Source of the DNA: Atherix ibis
Taxonomy: Eukaryota > Arthropoda > Insecta > Diptera > Athericidae
Direction of reading: 5' to 3'
DNA length: 64,000 bases
Assembly: GCA_958298945.1 (NCBI GenBank)
Contig: OY282609.1
Coordinates: 53,478,220-53,542,219 of the forward strand
Under the pieces are notes generated by a model, which was not told the origin of the DNA, searched no databases, and saw nothing but the letters and a program-made list of their open reading frames with translations. Shown here piece after piece: positions 1-9,161 of this stretch (position 1 is the stretch's first letter; each line of letters opens with the position of its first letter). The position numbers and the translations under genes were made by a program.

Positions 1-479
1 ATATATGAGGTTACGTGAACTAAAAAATTGAATTAAGCCTAAAATATAAATAATCAACTTGGACCTGTTGACTCAAATTAATTACGTGAAAGATTGTAGT
101 TGTCGTTTGTCGTTTTAAGCGTTGTCGTAGAAATTGTATTCTGTGCTAAAAATGACGTTTGCCAACCGTCTAAAATATTTGAATTTGTTTTTTTTTTCAA
201 ATAAAATAAACTTTAGTAGTTAATAAATAAATTTAAAAAAAAAAAGCAATACTCACAAAATGGTTATTATTTAAAAAAGAATGTGCTTTTTTCTTTTCCT
301 TTATTTTAAACTTTCCAATTATGAATTTTTATTATAAAAGTGTTTTATGCGTCATTATGCGTGCGCTTCATCTTTAAAATTAAATGAAAGAGTTCTATAT
401 AATCTATGGCAAATATCTTTATTGCAAATTAAATAATATTCAATATCATTAATTATATCAAAAGAGGTCTTTGATTTAG
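1..479. other. AT-rich sequence, nothing recognised
   Basis: No open frame of note, no exon-like sequence and no repeat that I can identify. Probably intron of the leftward-running RING gene or intergenic DNA. Confidence 0.5.
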
Positions 480-840
480 AGTAATAATCCGAACAGTATT
501 ATCGGATTATTGATTTCAATCGCACGATCTTGGCAGGCACCTGACATCAGTATATGTCAAAATAACGCGATGTGGAATATGCTTCTTGTATAAACTTCTG
601 TGTGGCAAGTTGCACACACCAATTGCAACCAGATATTTTCCAAGTTTATATTGTCCATTTGAGGTCAAAAAAATCGGTTATCATCGCTTCATACCTGTCG
701 CCATTAACTGGTGTGGATGCATTTCGTCCCAAAATTCAACATATTTGCTTCCTTAGAGGATTTTTTCACCAAATATTGGATCTGATGAAATTTCACTATC
801 TCGGACACGTTGTTAAATCGTGCAGTTCTCCATAATTAAC
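480..840 (-). pseudogene. Relic of a Tc1/mariner-type DDE transposase
   Basis: Read on the minus strand across frameshifts, this stretch gives VNGDRYEAMITDFF followed by an ATCHT motif. These match the block around the second catalytic Asp of the IS630/Tc1/mariner-type transposases common in insects (family pattern QDGATCHTA). Stops and frame changes interrupt it, so it is dead. The plus-strand 87-residue frame at 572-835 is its antisense shadow. The same transposase type recurs at 13480-14502, 41104-41835, 43600-43740 and 63290-63560. Confidence 0.6.
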
Positions 841-959
841 TGGTAGCAATAGCAAAACACAAACTGATAATTATGCCAGTGCTGTCAAACTAACAGGCAA
901 TTAAAGATTAAATTTACCTAGTGAAAAAGCTTCTTTAAATAATCAAAGTTTATAAAAAT

Positions 960-2075
960 ACAATATCAAGAATAGTTCGAAGTCGTGCTGTACAAGGATG
1001 ATGTCCCATGAGATCTAGAGATGCTCCGGAGAAATATTCTCTATTGGATGCAGTGTGGCATTGTATTGGCGGATGGGTACCCTGTTCTGAATGAGGAAAT
1101 TCAGGAGCTTGGAGACCGCTAACATCGGGCTCTAGTCCTGGAAAACATGTATGAGAGTTGGCAGCAGCGTTGGGATGAGAGTAAGAATGGGGGATAGACC
1201 CAGAGCTTCATCTCATGTGTCAGGTTTGCTTCGGCAAAAAAGTTTGAATGTGGCCTGTTCCTAGGTTATTTGATAACTGGGCATGGTAGTATGAGTGAGT
1301 TCCTATATAAGAGAAGATTAAGTTAAAGAGATGAGTGTCTGTGCGGTGCACCACAAGAAAGTGCCTGTTACCTCCTCATGGAGTGTGATTTATATGGGGC
1401 ATTCGTGATTTGGATGCTTGTGGCATTAAAGTGAATGAAAGTCGATTCGATTTGGGTGGTGCACTTAGTACACCTGAGAGGAGGGAATATTTGCCTGAAT
1501 TTGCAGTGGCACTATTTGGGAGAAGAATACGATTGATGAATGGGTAGTGAATGTGTATGCGAGTGAAACGCGAGGTGGTCACAACCGGATGAAAGACCAA
1601 GATTGATTCCGGTTGTACTTTCGGGTTTTGGCAAACCCGCGTATCTGAGCTGGCTTAGCGGTGCCTAGAAATTTACAAGATTCCTTACCGTAGCTCAATG
1701 AGCGGAGTACAAACCGAAGTACTCTTAAAACAAAAAATGGTACCACGGGAACTGGGTGTTAAAATACACTGTGCCCGACAATGGTGAGGCGCTTTAGGCA
1801 ACAACATGGTGGTTGTGGTTAATACCCATATTACGGGTACGGTATCCGGATCGCTGATGAGAGATACTGGTTTTTATCTCGGGCGCTGTCACTGCCTATG
1901 GCAGTAGAGGTCTAGATAGGCCTCGCCACTAAGAGTTGGAGTAATCAGCTTGTAACTTATTAGTGACTGTTAACTGCCAGTAATGGTAGTGCGTTGATTG
2001 AGCGTAATCCCAATCCCTATGGTCGTTGGCGATCCGTGGTATTATGTCTAACGATAGGTATGCCACGTTAACAAA
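960..2075 (+). pseudogene. R1-type LINE relic: ORF2 C-terminus and 3' tail
   Basis: Between about 1150 and 1560 the plus strand reads WQQRWDESKNG, then LITGHGSMSEFLYKR, then CLCGAPQESACYLLMEC. This is the C-terminal part of ORF2 in R1-clade elements: the W..RWD...GR block, the TGHG block and the cysteine/histidine knuckle. It ends with ERREYLPEFAVALFGRR before a stop near 1550. Stops interrupt the frame. The sequence after it to about 2075 looks like the 3' UTR, because its last ~85 bases recur at 53905-53985. The clade is assigned by motif resemblance only. Confidence 0.65.
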
Positions 2076-2929
2076 CAGAATTATTCTTTACAAGAAGGAT
2101 GAGAATTGTGTGGGATAGTGGCTTTTATAGGGTATCCGCTGATGATTTTGCCGCTGCAGTTTGTTCTATGGTTCAGTAGAAATTCTCATTTGTGTGGTGA
2201 GAAATGAGATATTAACACATGAAGTCGAGGAGGAGTAGGGAAACTACTCAAAAAGGGAGACTAGCGGTCTAGCATATACGGTAAATGTGGCGAGGGGACT
2301 ACTATCGTCTTCGCATGTAAAATTGGAGTAACCTCCAAAATTAATGTAGGTTTCTGGATTGAATAAAAGTAAAGGGGAGGTTTCAAAATTTGGAGAGGCG
2401 AGGAAAATAAGAATGATTGATATATGGTAATATTTAAAAAAAAATGCCAACTACGCATGCTTCGAGTATGCCTCTTCAAATGTTTATTTAAACGTTGGTA
2501 AATTATTTAAAAAAAATTTTTTTATATTTTAGGGCCTTTGTTATTTAAAACGATATTCAAATTAAATAAACTGACGCTTTTGTGTATTTTCTCTTATTCT
2601 CCAAAAATTTTCTTTCGCTCTGTTTATTTAATAAAAATGTGCTTTTTAGTTTGTAAAGAAATTTTTTCGAGCACAATGGGTGAAAAATCGTGAGTTTATA
2701 TAATAAATTAATCAAAAATAATATTTAAAAAAAAAACCAGGCAAAAATGTCTCTAAGGGAGACAATTAGATTTAAAATTTTTCTTCCGACGCTTTAAAGC
2801 ACTACAATTTTCAACAAATAAAATTAAACAATAATGGCACGTTTACCTTCTGCATTAAAAATTTTACCTAGACAAGGTGCTGTTACTATTACATTGTGTA
2901 TAGGTTTTCGATATTGAATTTCATTTCAG
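2076..2929. other. AT-rich spacer, nothing recognised
   Basis: Lies between two LINE relics. The overlapping minus frames at 2244-2479 have no recognisable features and I read them as chance frames. Confidence 0.4.
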
Positions 2930-4975
2930 GAGAAATGCTTCTCCCAACAAAACCATAATTGGTTCCGACTTTTTATCCTTCCTACACTAACTTGGAGCCT
3001 CGTTCCTCGATGGTGGTGATTACAATGCTAAACACCCTCAATCGGGTTGCGGCGTTGCTAACCCTCGAGGAAAGTTTCTTTAAGAAGCTCTATCCCATAC
3101 ATCATACTAAATAACTTCCCCTCTAAATCCAACATACTGGCCAACTTTTAGTTCAAAATGACCTGTTATCCTCGATTACTTCATTAGCACTCCATCAATT
3201 GTCATGAATTCTAGTATTGAAACCCTTTCCGATTTAAACTCTGATCATAGTCCTATTCTTCTTACCTTTAATTCTAAGCGGTTCTTAGCTTCATGAAGGC
3301 AAAATAGATTAGAACATACTTAGAAACAAATAAGACCAACAGATTGAATTATAACGAACGTTAAAAACAACAAACGACATTAATGATGCTGTAAATGACC
3401 TCATCTCTTACAATATGACACAACCACAATTTACCAACTAAAATACGAATATTAATTAACGAAAAAAGAAAAGTGAGAACGCAGTGGCAACACTTACAAA
3501 TGCCTAGCTACAAAGAGAAACTTAACCGACTATAACGTCACATCCACTGAAACAACATGACAGTCAATGATGAGATATAGAAGACAAATCGTATACTAAT
3601 AAAATTATCGAAGAACTAATGTTCCTAGTCCCTATGAGTCTTCCTCTCAAAAATTTTAAGCCCTCGGAAATTAAATCTATCATTCTGCGCCTTCCCAATA
3701 AAAAAGCTTCTGGCAATGATCTAATAATAGTTCATATCCTGTAGCAAATTTTCCTTTTTAGGAAAAGTTTTAGTTTTAATTACATATATTTTCAATGATA
3801 TCCTCCCTTATTCTGGAAATTTTCTGTCATTAAAATGATTCCTAAACCAAATAAACCCGTTGATTCTCCTTCTTTCATAGTCCTATCAGCCTCTTACCTG
3901 ATTTTTCAAAAGCTTCTATTAAAACGACTCTACTCAGTTCTTTAATGAAAAAAATAATTTCTGATCACCAATTTAGTTTCTGATCTGAACACTCCACAAT
4001 CTAGCAATGTCATCGCGTTGTAGATCACTTTGCATCCTCTCTTGAGAGGAAAGAGCATTACCCAGGAGTATTTTTAGATATTTCCCAAGATTTTGATCGT
4101 GTGTGGCATCTTAGCCTCCTCTAGAAACTCATGAGCTATCTTTTTTTACAATAATACTCTATCATAACTTCATATCTCTCCCAACGTCATTTTCAAATTG
4201 CAATTAACTCAGAATCCTCAGAAATATATCCCATTCTAGCCGGAGTCGCACAAGGCACTATGTTTGGTCCCATTTTATATAATATTTATACCCATGACAA
4301 ACTATCTGATCCTAATACTCTCATTGCTGCTTATGCAGATGATACATACAAATCCTTATATAGCTTCCAACAATTTACAATCCCATATTCATGACCTTAA
4401 ATTCTGGTTTAAGAGATGGAGATTGAGGGTAAATAAACAATAGAGTTCTCACATTACTTTCACTCTTTACCAAGGAAAACCTAAAAATATTCCACAATAT
4501 GAAAAAGTACGTTATTTGGAAGTTTACCTGGATAAGAGATTAACATGAAACCCACATACTAGACTAAAAAAACTTGAAGCCACTTGACGTTACCTGCAAC
4601 TTCTTAGACCACTGGATAATCAAAAGTAAACTTCTAATCTACAATACAATTACAATATAAAAACTATTTGGACATATGGAATTTAACTTTGGGGTTCAAC
4701 GAAACGTTCCAATTCCTATCGCGTTCAGACCTTACAATCCAAGATTATCCGTAAAATTGTTGATGTTCCCTTCTATGTTCGTAACAACGTAATACATCGT
4801 GATCTAAATGTTCCCTATGTTCAGGACCTGTAAATTTTCTGCTATCAAAAATTTCACTCCCGTTCATCCTATGATCATAATAAGAAACAATGGCATAGAA
4901 ATTTTCTAGAGGAATCTAGCTTCCGTTAGTAGAAGAAACGCCAATGGGTGTTTTTTACTCCCACTTCATGATGCA
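2930..4975 (+). pseudogene. Jockey-type LINE relic (endonuclease + reverse transcriptase)
   Basis: The landmarks of a Jockey-clade ORF2 appear in order on the plus strand across several frames. The endonuclease gives GGDYNAKH near 3010 and NSDHSPILL near 3240. The reverse transcriptase gives ISLLPDFSKA-like sequence near 3890, HQFSF-SEHST near 3970, a decayed motif A near 4080, a PxSYxxxAGVAQGTMFGPILYNI-like motif B near 4240, and AYADDT near 4330 with the catalytic Asp pair still readable. YLEVYLDKRLT and LWGSTKR follow. Many stops and frameshifts make it a pseudogene. It ends near 4975 with no poly(A) tail that I can identify. It lies on the opposite strand to the RING gene, probably in a downstream intron. 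Confidence 0.82.
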
Positions 4976-5209
4976 TAAGATTGTTAATTAAAATGTTATG
5001 TAAATCTGCTTGTTACAATACAAGTGTAGTTGCAGATAAAAAAAAAGAACAAATGCTACTCGGAATAATAATAAAAAATAAATTACTTTGCCTTATCACA
5101 AACATTTACTTTTTTACTAATTGTGCAATAATTTTTACAAAAAAATATCCCGTACTGAACATAATTTCTACCAATTTAAATTTACTTTGAATATTTTATC
5201 TTCACTTAC

Positions 5210-5421
5210 GATTCCAATCAATGTTTGCGCACTCAGGAATGGACCAAAATGGTATACTTGAATCCTTTCCATAATTCTCATCGACTAAACATTGAAAACA
5301 AAATGAATGCAAACAATTTAAAGTGCGAGGATCATTATAGGCTCTGAAGCATATTTGACACTTTAACTCTTTTGGAAATGATTCTTTTATATCATCCAAA
5401 ATTAAATTATCAAGTTCACAG
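5210..5421 (-). CDS. RING gene, coding exon 2 (RING domain)
   Basis: Acceptor TTTCTAG and a strong donor GTAAGT bracket 212 nt that continue the frame of exon 1 (AG|C = Ser). It encodes CQIC...CLHSFCFQC...PEC, that is RING ligands 1-6 and 8. It exits in phase 1, so at least one more exon is needed. Confidence 0.75.
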
Positions 5422-6758
5422 CTAGAAATTGAACTTCAAAGAAATTTTACTATATTTTCTGTAATATTTTAAATTTTTGAGTGAATTTATACTTAAAAGT
5501 TAATGGACAAAGAAAAATTTACTGAGAAAAAAAACATATGGAAAAATCAAAATTTTATCGAATATCTGATGAGACATTAGAATTATTTTAAATAAAATAA
5601 GAAATTTGTAAATAATTACCTTCCAGCTTTTAAATCATTATCCATAATCGGGTACATTATGGAATTATCAAAATCCAATGCCCTCATAACATCCCCATCA
5701 ATATAAGCCATTGAATTGTTACGATTTCTGCTTCTATTATTTATTGGCAATATTGTTGCAAAATGGGAAGCACTAGAAGAAATACTGTCCTTCCTTGCGG
5801 TAAGATAGTTCTCGGCTGTAATGGTATTGCTCTGTCGTCGATGTACTTGTATTTCAGATGCCATCACCACCTGCGCTTCCATCGAAGACTTGACCACTGG
5901 CCGAATAGTAGTAAAGCTGGAAAGTGAATTGGAACTCGAACTAAGGTCACTGCCACTACTAATCGAACTACCATGACCTGGAGTCGATACTGGTACGGTC
6001 ATATTACTTATGTCGAATGTACCAGTAGAAGTGCGATTAGTATTATTGCTGCTGGCGTCGATAACTTCACTGGTTATAATGCCACTAGCATTGGTTCTAT
6101 TGGAGGTGGTATCGGTATCGACATTAGAATTAGCTCCGTTTACCTCACATCTCACTTCACTCATTTTATTTTTGATCGCTTTTTGATTCTCAAATGAGGT
6201 CAACACAATTTCTGGTAAATTAACTTTTTGGATTTTTGGCAAATTTTCAGCTGACAAAGTGGTGGTACGATCGATACGTCCCTCATCGCCTATTGGCTTT
6301 ATACTCAAATTGTTCAGTCTTGTTGTAATTGTTATTGACGTTGATTTTTTAATGGCTCCTTTTTGTTGATTTCCAATGGACATTTGGTGATGCCAATCAT
6401 CCTGGGTATAACGATCGTTTCTATCTTGTTTCTGTACAATTTTATTCGAGTCCAGATTAAGTTGTACGTTAGATTTGGAGGATTTGGTGTTACGTTCACT
6501 ACCCAAAATAGAAATCTGCCCTTGCGACAAACTCAATTGAATTTTTTCATTAGTCGTCGGTTGCAGCCGTAAGGAATTTTTCATCAGATTTTGATTGTTA
6601 ATAGCCGAATTAGTAAGATTTTGATTTGTTTCAATCAAAGAAGCCAAACGCGAATATCCATTTATCTCGATTTCACTATCAGAATGATTAACTATTTCAA
6701 AATCACTTTCACCTGAATTGCAATCACTATTCTGGATTTTTCTATTCTCATTACTCAT
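5210..6758 (-). CDS. RING-finger (TRIM-like) protein, 5' coding exons, partial gene
   Basis: Two exons join in phase: 6758-5620 (379 codons plus 2 nt, donor GGAAG|GTAATT) and 5421-5210 (acceptor TTTCTAG|C, donor AATC|GTAAGT). Together they give 450 residues. Residues 1-379 are low-complexity, rich in Ser, Thr and Asn, with an acidic patch near residue 15-30; I recognise no domain there. Residues 401-444 are a RING finger: C401-x2-C404, C416-x-H418, C421-x2-C424 and a final C444. The expected C7 (residue 441) is Ile. RING proteins are usually E3 ubiquitin ligases, and the long N-terminus plus this RING type suggests a TRIM or TRIM-NHL protein. B-box, coiled-coil and NHL exons are not visible, so the gene must continue below 5200 and probably beyond the window. 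Function beyond RING is inference. Confidence 0.75.
5620..6758 (-). CDS. RING gene, coding exon 1
   Basis: Starts at the ATG at 6758, preceded by an A-rich stretch. A 380-codon uninterrupted frame is far longer than chance at this base composition. It ends at a GT donor with phase 2. The encoded region is polar and probably disordered. Confidence 0.75.
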
Positions 6759-7356
6759 AGTATTATTTTTTTAATTTTTACTGAATTCACTCTTAAAAAT
6801 TAGTCTGTTTTTTTAATGAATTTTTATGCTTGGTTTTTGAATAAAATATGAATACCTGTTTCGATTCACCTCCGATTACATACTAAATTCGAATAATTTC
6901 TATTACAATTTTTTTCAGAATAATTTAATTATAGAAATGCATTAATATTATGCATTTTGTTGACAGAGTATTCGATTGTAGATACTAAGTACGAATGTGG
7001 AATTTGTTTCGCTTACCTAAGAGAGGCTTAATCGATTTTCTGTTAGAGTTTTCCTTTTGCGTAAATTCGCTAGTCTCATTTCACTTTATACTATGATATA
7101 TGAACTATTCAGATGCAAGTAAAAGTGCGATTTTTACAATAAATGCTTTGGACTTTTTCCATCTCCTCATACTTTGAAATGCATTCAAAATAGTGATTTG
7201 GCATTTATTGAACATTTTAAATTATATAATCAACTTAGAGCAATAGTTTATATATCATAAAATTGAAGAGGCAACGAAGAATATCCTAAACAATCTACGC
7301 GCATATTTGTAAATACATAATTCAGATAATTTACTCTCTTAATACTAGTAGAATAT
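6759..7356. other. Upstream flank of the RING gene
   Basis: AT-rich, with no ORF and no recognisable core promoter on the minus strand. Any 5' UTR or promoter of the RING gene may lie here or on the far side of the retrotransposon inserted at 7369. Confidence 0.35.
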
Positions 7357-7368
7357 ATAAAAATATAA
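7357..7368. repeat. Target-site duplication, left copy (ATAAAAATATAA)
   Basis: Twelve bases identical to 13139-13150, directly flanking the retrotransposon at 7369-13138. Confidence 0.8.
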
Positions 7369-7369
7369 C

Positions 7370-7403
7370 ATCATTGTTTAAACACTCGGACGGCACGGAC
7401 GTG
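7370..7403 (+). promoter_or_regulatory. Internal promoter of the retrotransposon (DPE-like)
   Basis: If transcription starts at A7370, one base into the element as defined by its target duplication, the heptamer GGACGTG at 7397-7403 lies at +28. That is the position and consensus of the downstream promoter element used by TATA-less Jockey and I-type LINEs. The start region ATCATTG is only a partial Inr. The transcription start is inferred, not observed. Confidence 0.5.
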
Positions 7404-7698
7404 TTTTTTTTTTGTGCAGACGGCTGTTCTTTTGAAAGAACATTTTGTTTTGAGTGTGTTGTGCAGTGTGTGCATAGTGAAATAAAAAGGGTGAAACAAT
7501 TTTTTTTTTTTTTCTGTGGAAAAATAGACAAAACTGAAAAATACGCGGAAAATTGTCTCGACCGCAGCCAGTGTGATCTGGTCTAGAGACAGTCTGTTTT
7601 TTTCCGTTGGTTTTTTTTTTTTTTGAGTGTTCGTGTGAAAAATTCTTTTGAATTTAAAAGGAAAAAAAAAAGAAAAAGGTGTGAGGCAGCAAGTAGGG

Positions 7699-9099
7699 AT
7701 GGGTCCGGGGGGCGGGGATATCCCCAGCGATGAGCCACCCTTAACAGGAGAGGAGTTAGATAAACTGACTCCAGGAGGAGCAAAAAGAAGGGCAACAAGA
7801 GCGACAAAGATGGAAGGAAAGAAGAAGACGACGGAAAATAATCGAATAGAGGTTATGGTATGCGAGAAAAAAGTTCTGCCTACGATACAGGCAGAGCTAA
7901 AACAAACAATAAACTACAAAGAGGGGCTCGAGCCGGGGCTAGCTACATATGAGAGGGATGCCAAAGGCCCTTTCTATGTTATTGCCGAGTGTAAGAGGGA
8001 CAGCAATAGGCAATATATCAACGATATTCTATTGGGAAAAATTTTGAAGAACGTTATGGGACCTACATTCAAATCTTCGGTCCAAAAGATCGGTGCCTAT
8101 AAGTGCAAGATTACGTGCAGTGCTGCAATGGAGGCGAACAAGATAATCACATCCCCTAACACAAGATTGGGTGATGCAAGCAATTACAATTTTTATATCC
8201 CGAGGCATTTTACCATAAAAGCGGGGATCATACATGATGTTCCCATTGATGTCTCAACGGATGATTTGGTAAAAGAAATTAAAAGTAGTGTCAGAGTACA
8301 GAATGCTACCAGGATGACTAGAAGGGTCACATCGGAAGATGGCAGCGTGAATTTTGCTGAGACAGAAACGGTAAAAATATTCTTCTTCGGGTCAGCACTA
8401 CCCGAATACATTACTTTTTGGGGGGCTCTAAGACGCGTGAAACAGTTCACCAGGAACCCCATGATGTGCTTTAAGTGTTTTAAGTTTGGACACTTAAAAG
8501 CTAGATGCTCAACTGAATCGGAAGTGTGCAGAAACTGTGGGGAAACCAGACATGAGGGACCCTGCAGTGGAAAGCCAAAATGTGTAAATTGTAAGAATGA
8601 ACACCCATCCACGAGCAGACAATGCCCGGAATACATAAAACAAATCACAATACGGAACTTGATGGAGGAACAAATGCTGACCTATGGCGAAGCCATTAAA
8701 ATGGTTAATTTAAACGGTACTGTGGACAATAGACCGTACCTGAGAGAGCAGCAATTAAACAACAAAACCGAATTCCCACCGCTCGCTAAAAACAAAAATG
8801 AACAGTTGCATCAGAGGAAAACCATTTACAAATCGGGGAACAGGCCAAACATAGCCTGGAATTCGCTTCCAATCCAGGAACAACTAATTGAAAATGAACC
8901 AACACCCTTACAGTCAAACCCGATCAAAAGCACAGAATTAGAAAAGATCCTGAGCATCCTGACGCTAATTTTATCAAAGCTAGGGATGACAGGTATCATG
9001 CCAGGACCACAAACAGTGCATACAAATACAATAGGTACAATAAAAAATGCAGAGACAACAATAAAACCAGGGGAAGTATATCAAACTACCGTTTTTTAG
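7699..9099 (+). CDS. Retrotransposon ORF1, gag-like nucleic-acid-binding protein
   Basis: 466 residues from the ATG at 7699; the frame is open further upstream, to a TTG at 7648, but without an earlier ATG. The N-terminus is basic. Three zinc knuckles lie in tandem: C257-x2-C260-x4-H265-x4-C270, C277-x2-C280-x4-H285-x3-C289, and C295-x2-C298-x3-H302-x6-C309. This is the arrangement of ORF1 in I and Jockey elements, where the protein packages element RNA into ribonucleoprotein particles. A conserved-looking segment after the knuckles (IRNLMEEQMLTYGEAIKMV) also fits that family. It ends with TAG 62 nt before ORF2, so ORF2 is probably made by reinitiation or an internal start. Confidence 0.9.
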   Translation: MGPGGGDIPSDEPPLTGEELDKLTPGGAKRRATRATKMEGKKKTTENNRIEVMVCEKKVLPTIQAELKQTINYKEGLEPGLATYERDAKGPFYVIAECKRDSNRQYINDILLGKILKNVMGPTFKSSVQKIGAYKCKITCSAAMEANKIITSPNTRLGDASNYNFYIPRHFTIKAGIIHDVPIDVSTDDLVKEIKSSVRVQNATRMTRRVTSEDGSVNFAETETVKIFFFGSALPEYITFWGALRRVKQFTRNPMMCFKCFKFGHLKARCSTESEVCRNCGETRHEGPCSGKPKCVNCKNEHPSTSRQCPEYIKQITIRNLMEEQMLTYGEAIKMVNLNGTVDNRPYLREQQLNNKTEFPPLAKNKNEQLHQRKTIYKSGNRPNIAWNSLPIQEQLIENEPTPLQSNPIKSTELEKILSILTLILSKLGMTGIMPGPQTVHTNTIGTIKNAETTIKPGEVYQTTVF

Positions 9100-9161
9100 A
9101 TTTAATTTTAAATTAACATATATTTTACTTTTTTACTTTTCTTTCTCTTTTTGCTCTCGCC

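Noticed and set aside
572..835. 87-residue plus-strand open frame
   Set aside because: It is antisense to the decayed DDE transposase readable on the minus strand.
5973..6572. Two plus-strand frames (5973-6197, 6363-6572)
   Set aside because: Antisense to exon 1 of the RING gene; codon patterns mirror its low-complexity sequence.
7648..7698. Upstream extension of retrotransposon ORF1 to a TTG codon
   Set aside because: The first codon is TTG, not ATG. The first ATG in frame is at 7699, and the upstream part is a Lys-rich homopolymer translation.
7583..7807. Minus-strand frame opposite the ORF1 start
   Set aside because: Shadow of A-rich ORF1 sequence, Leu/Phe/Lys-rich with no domain.
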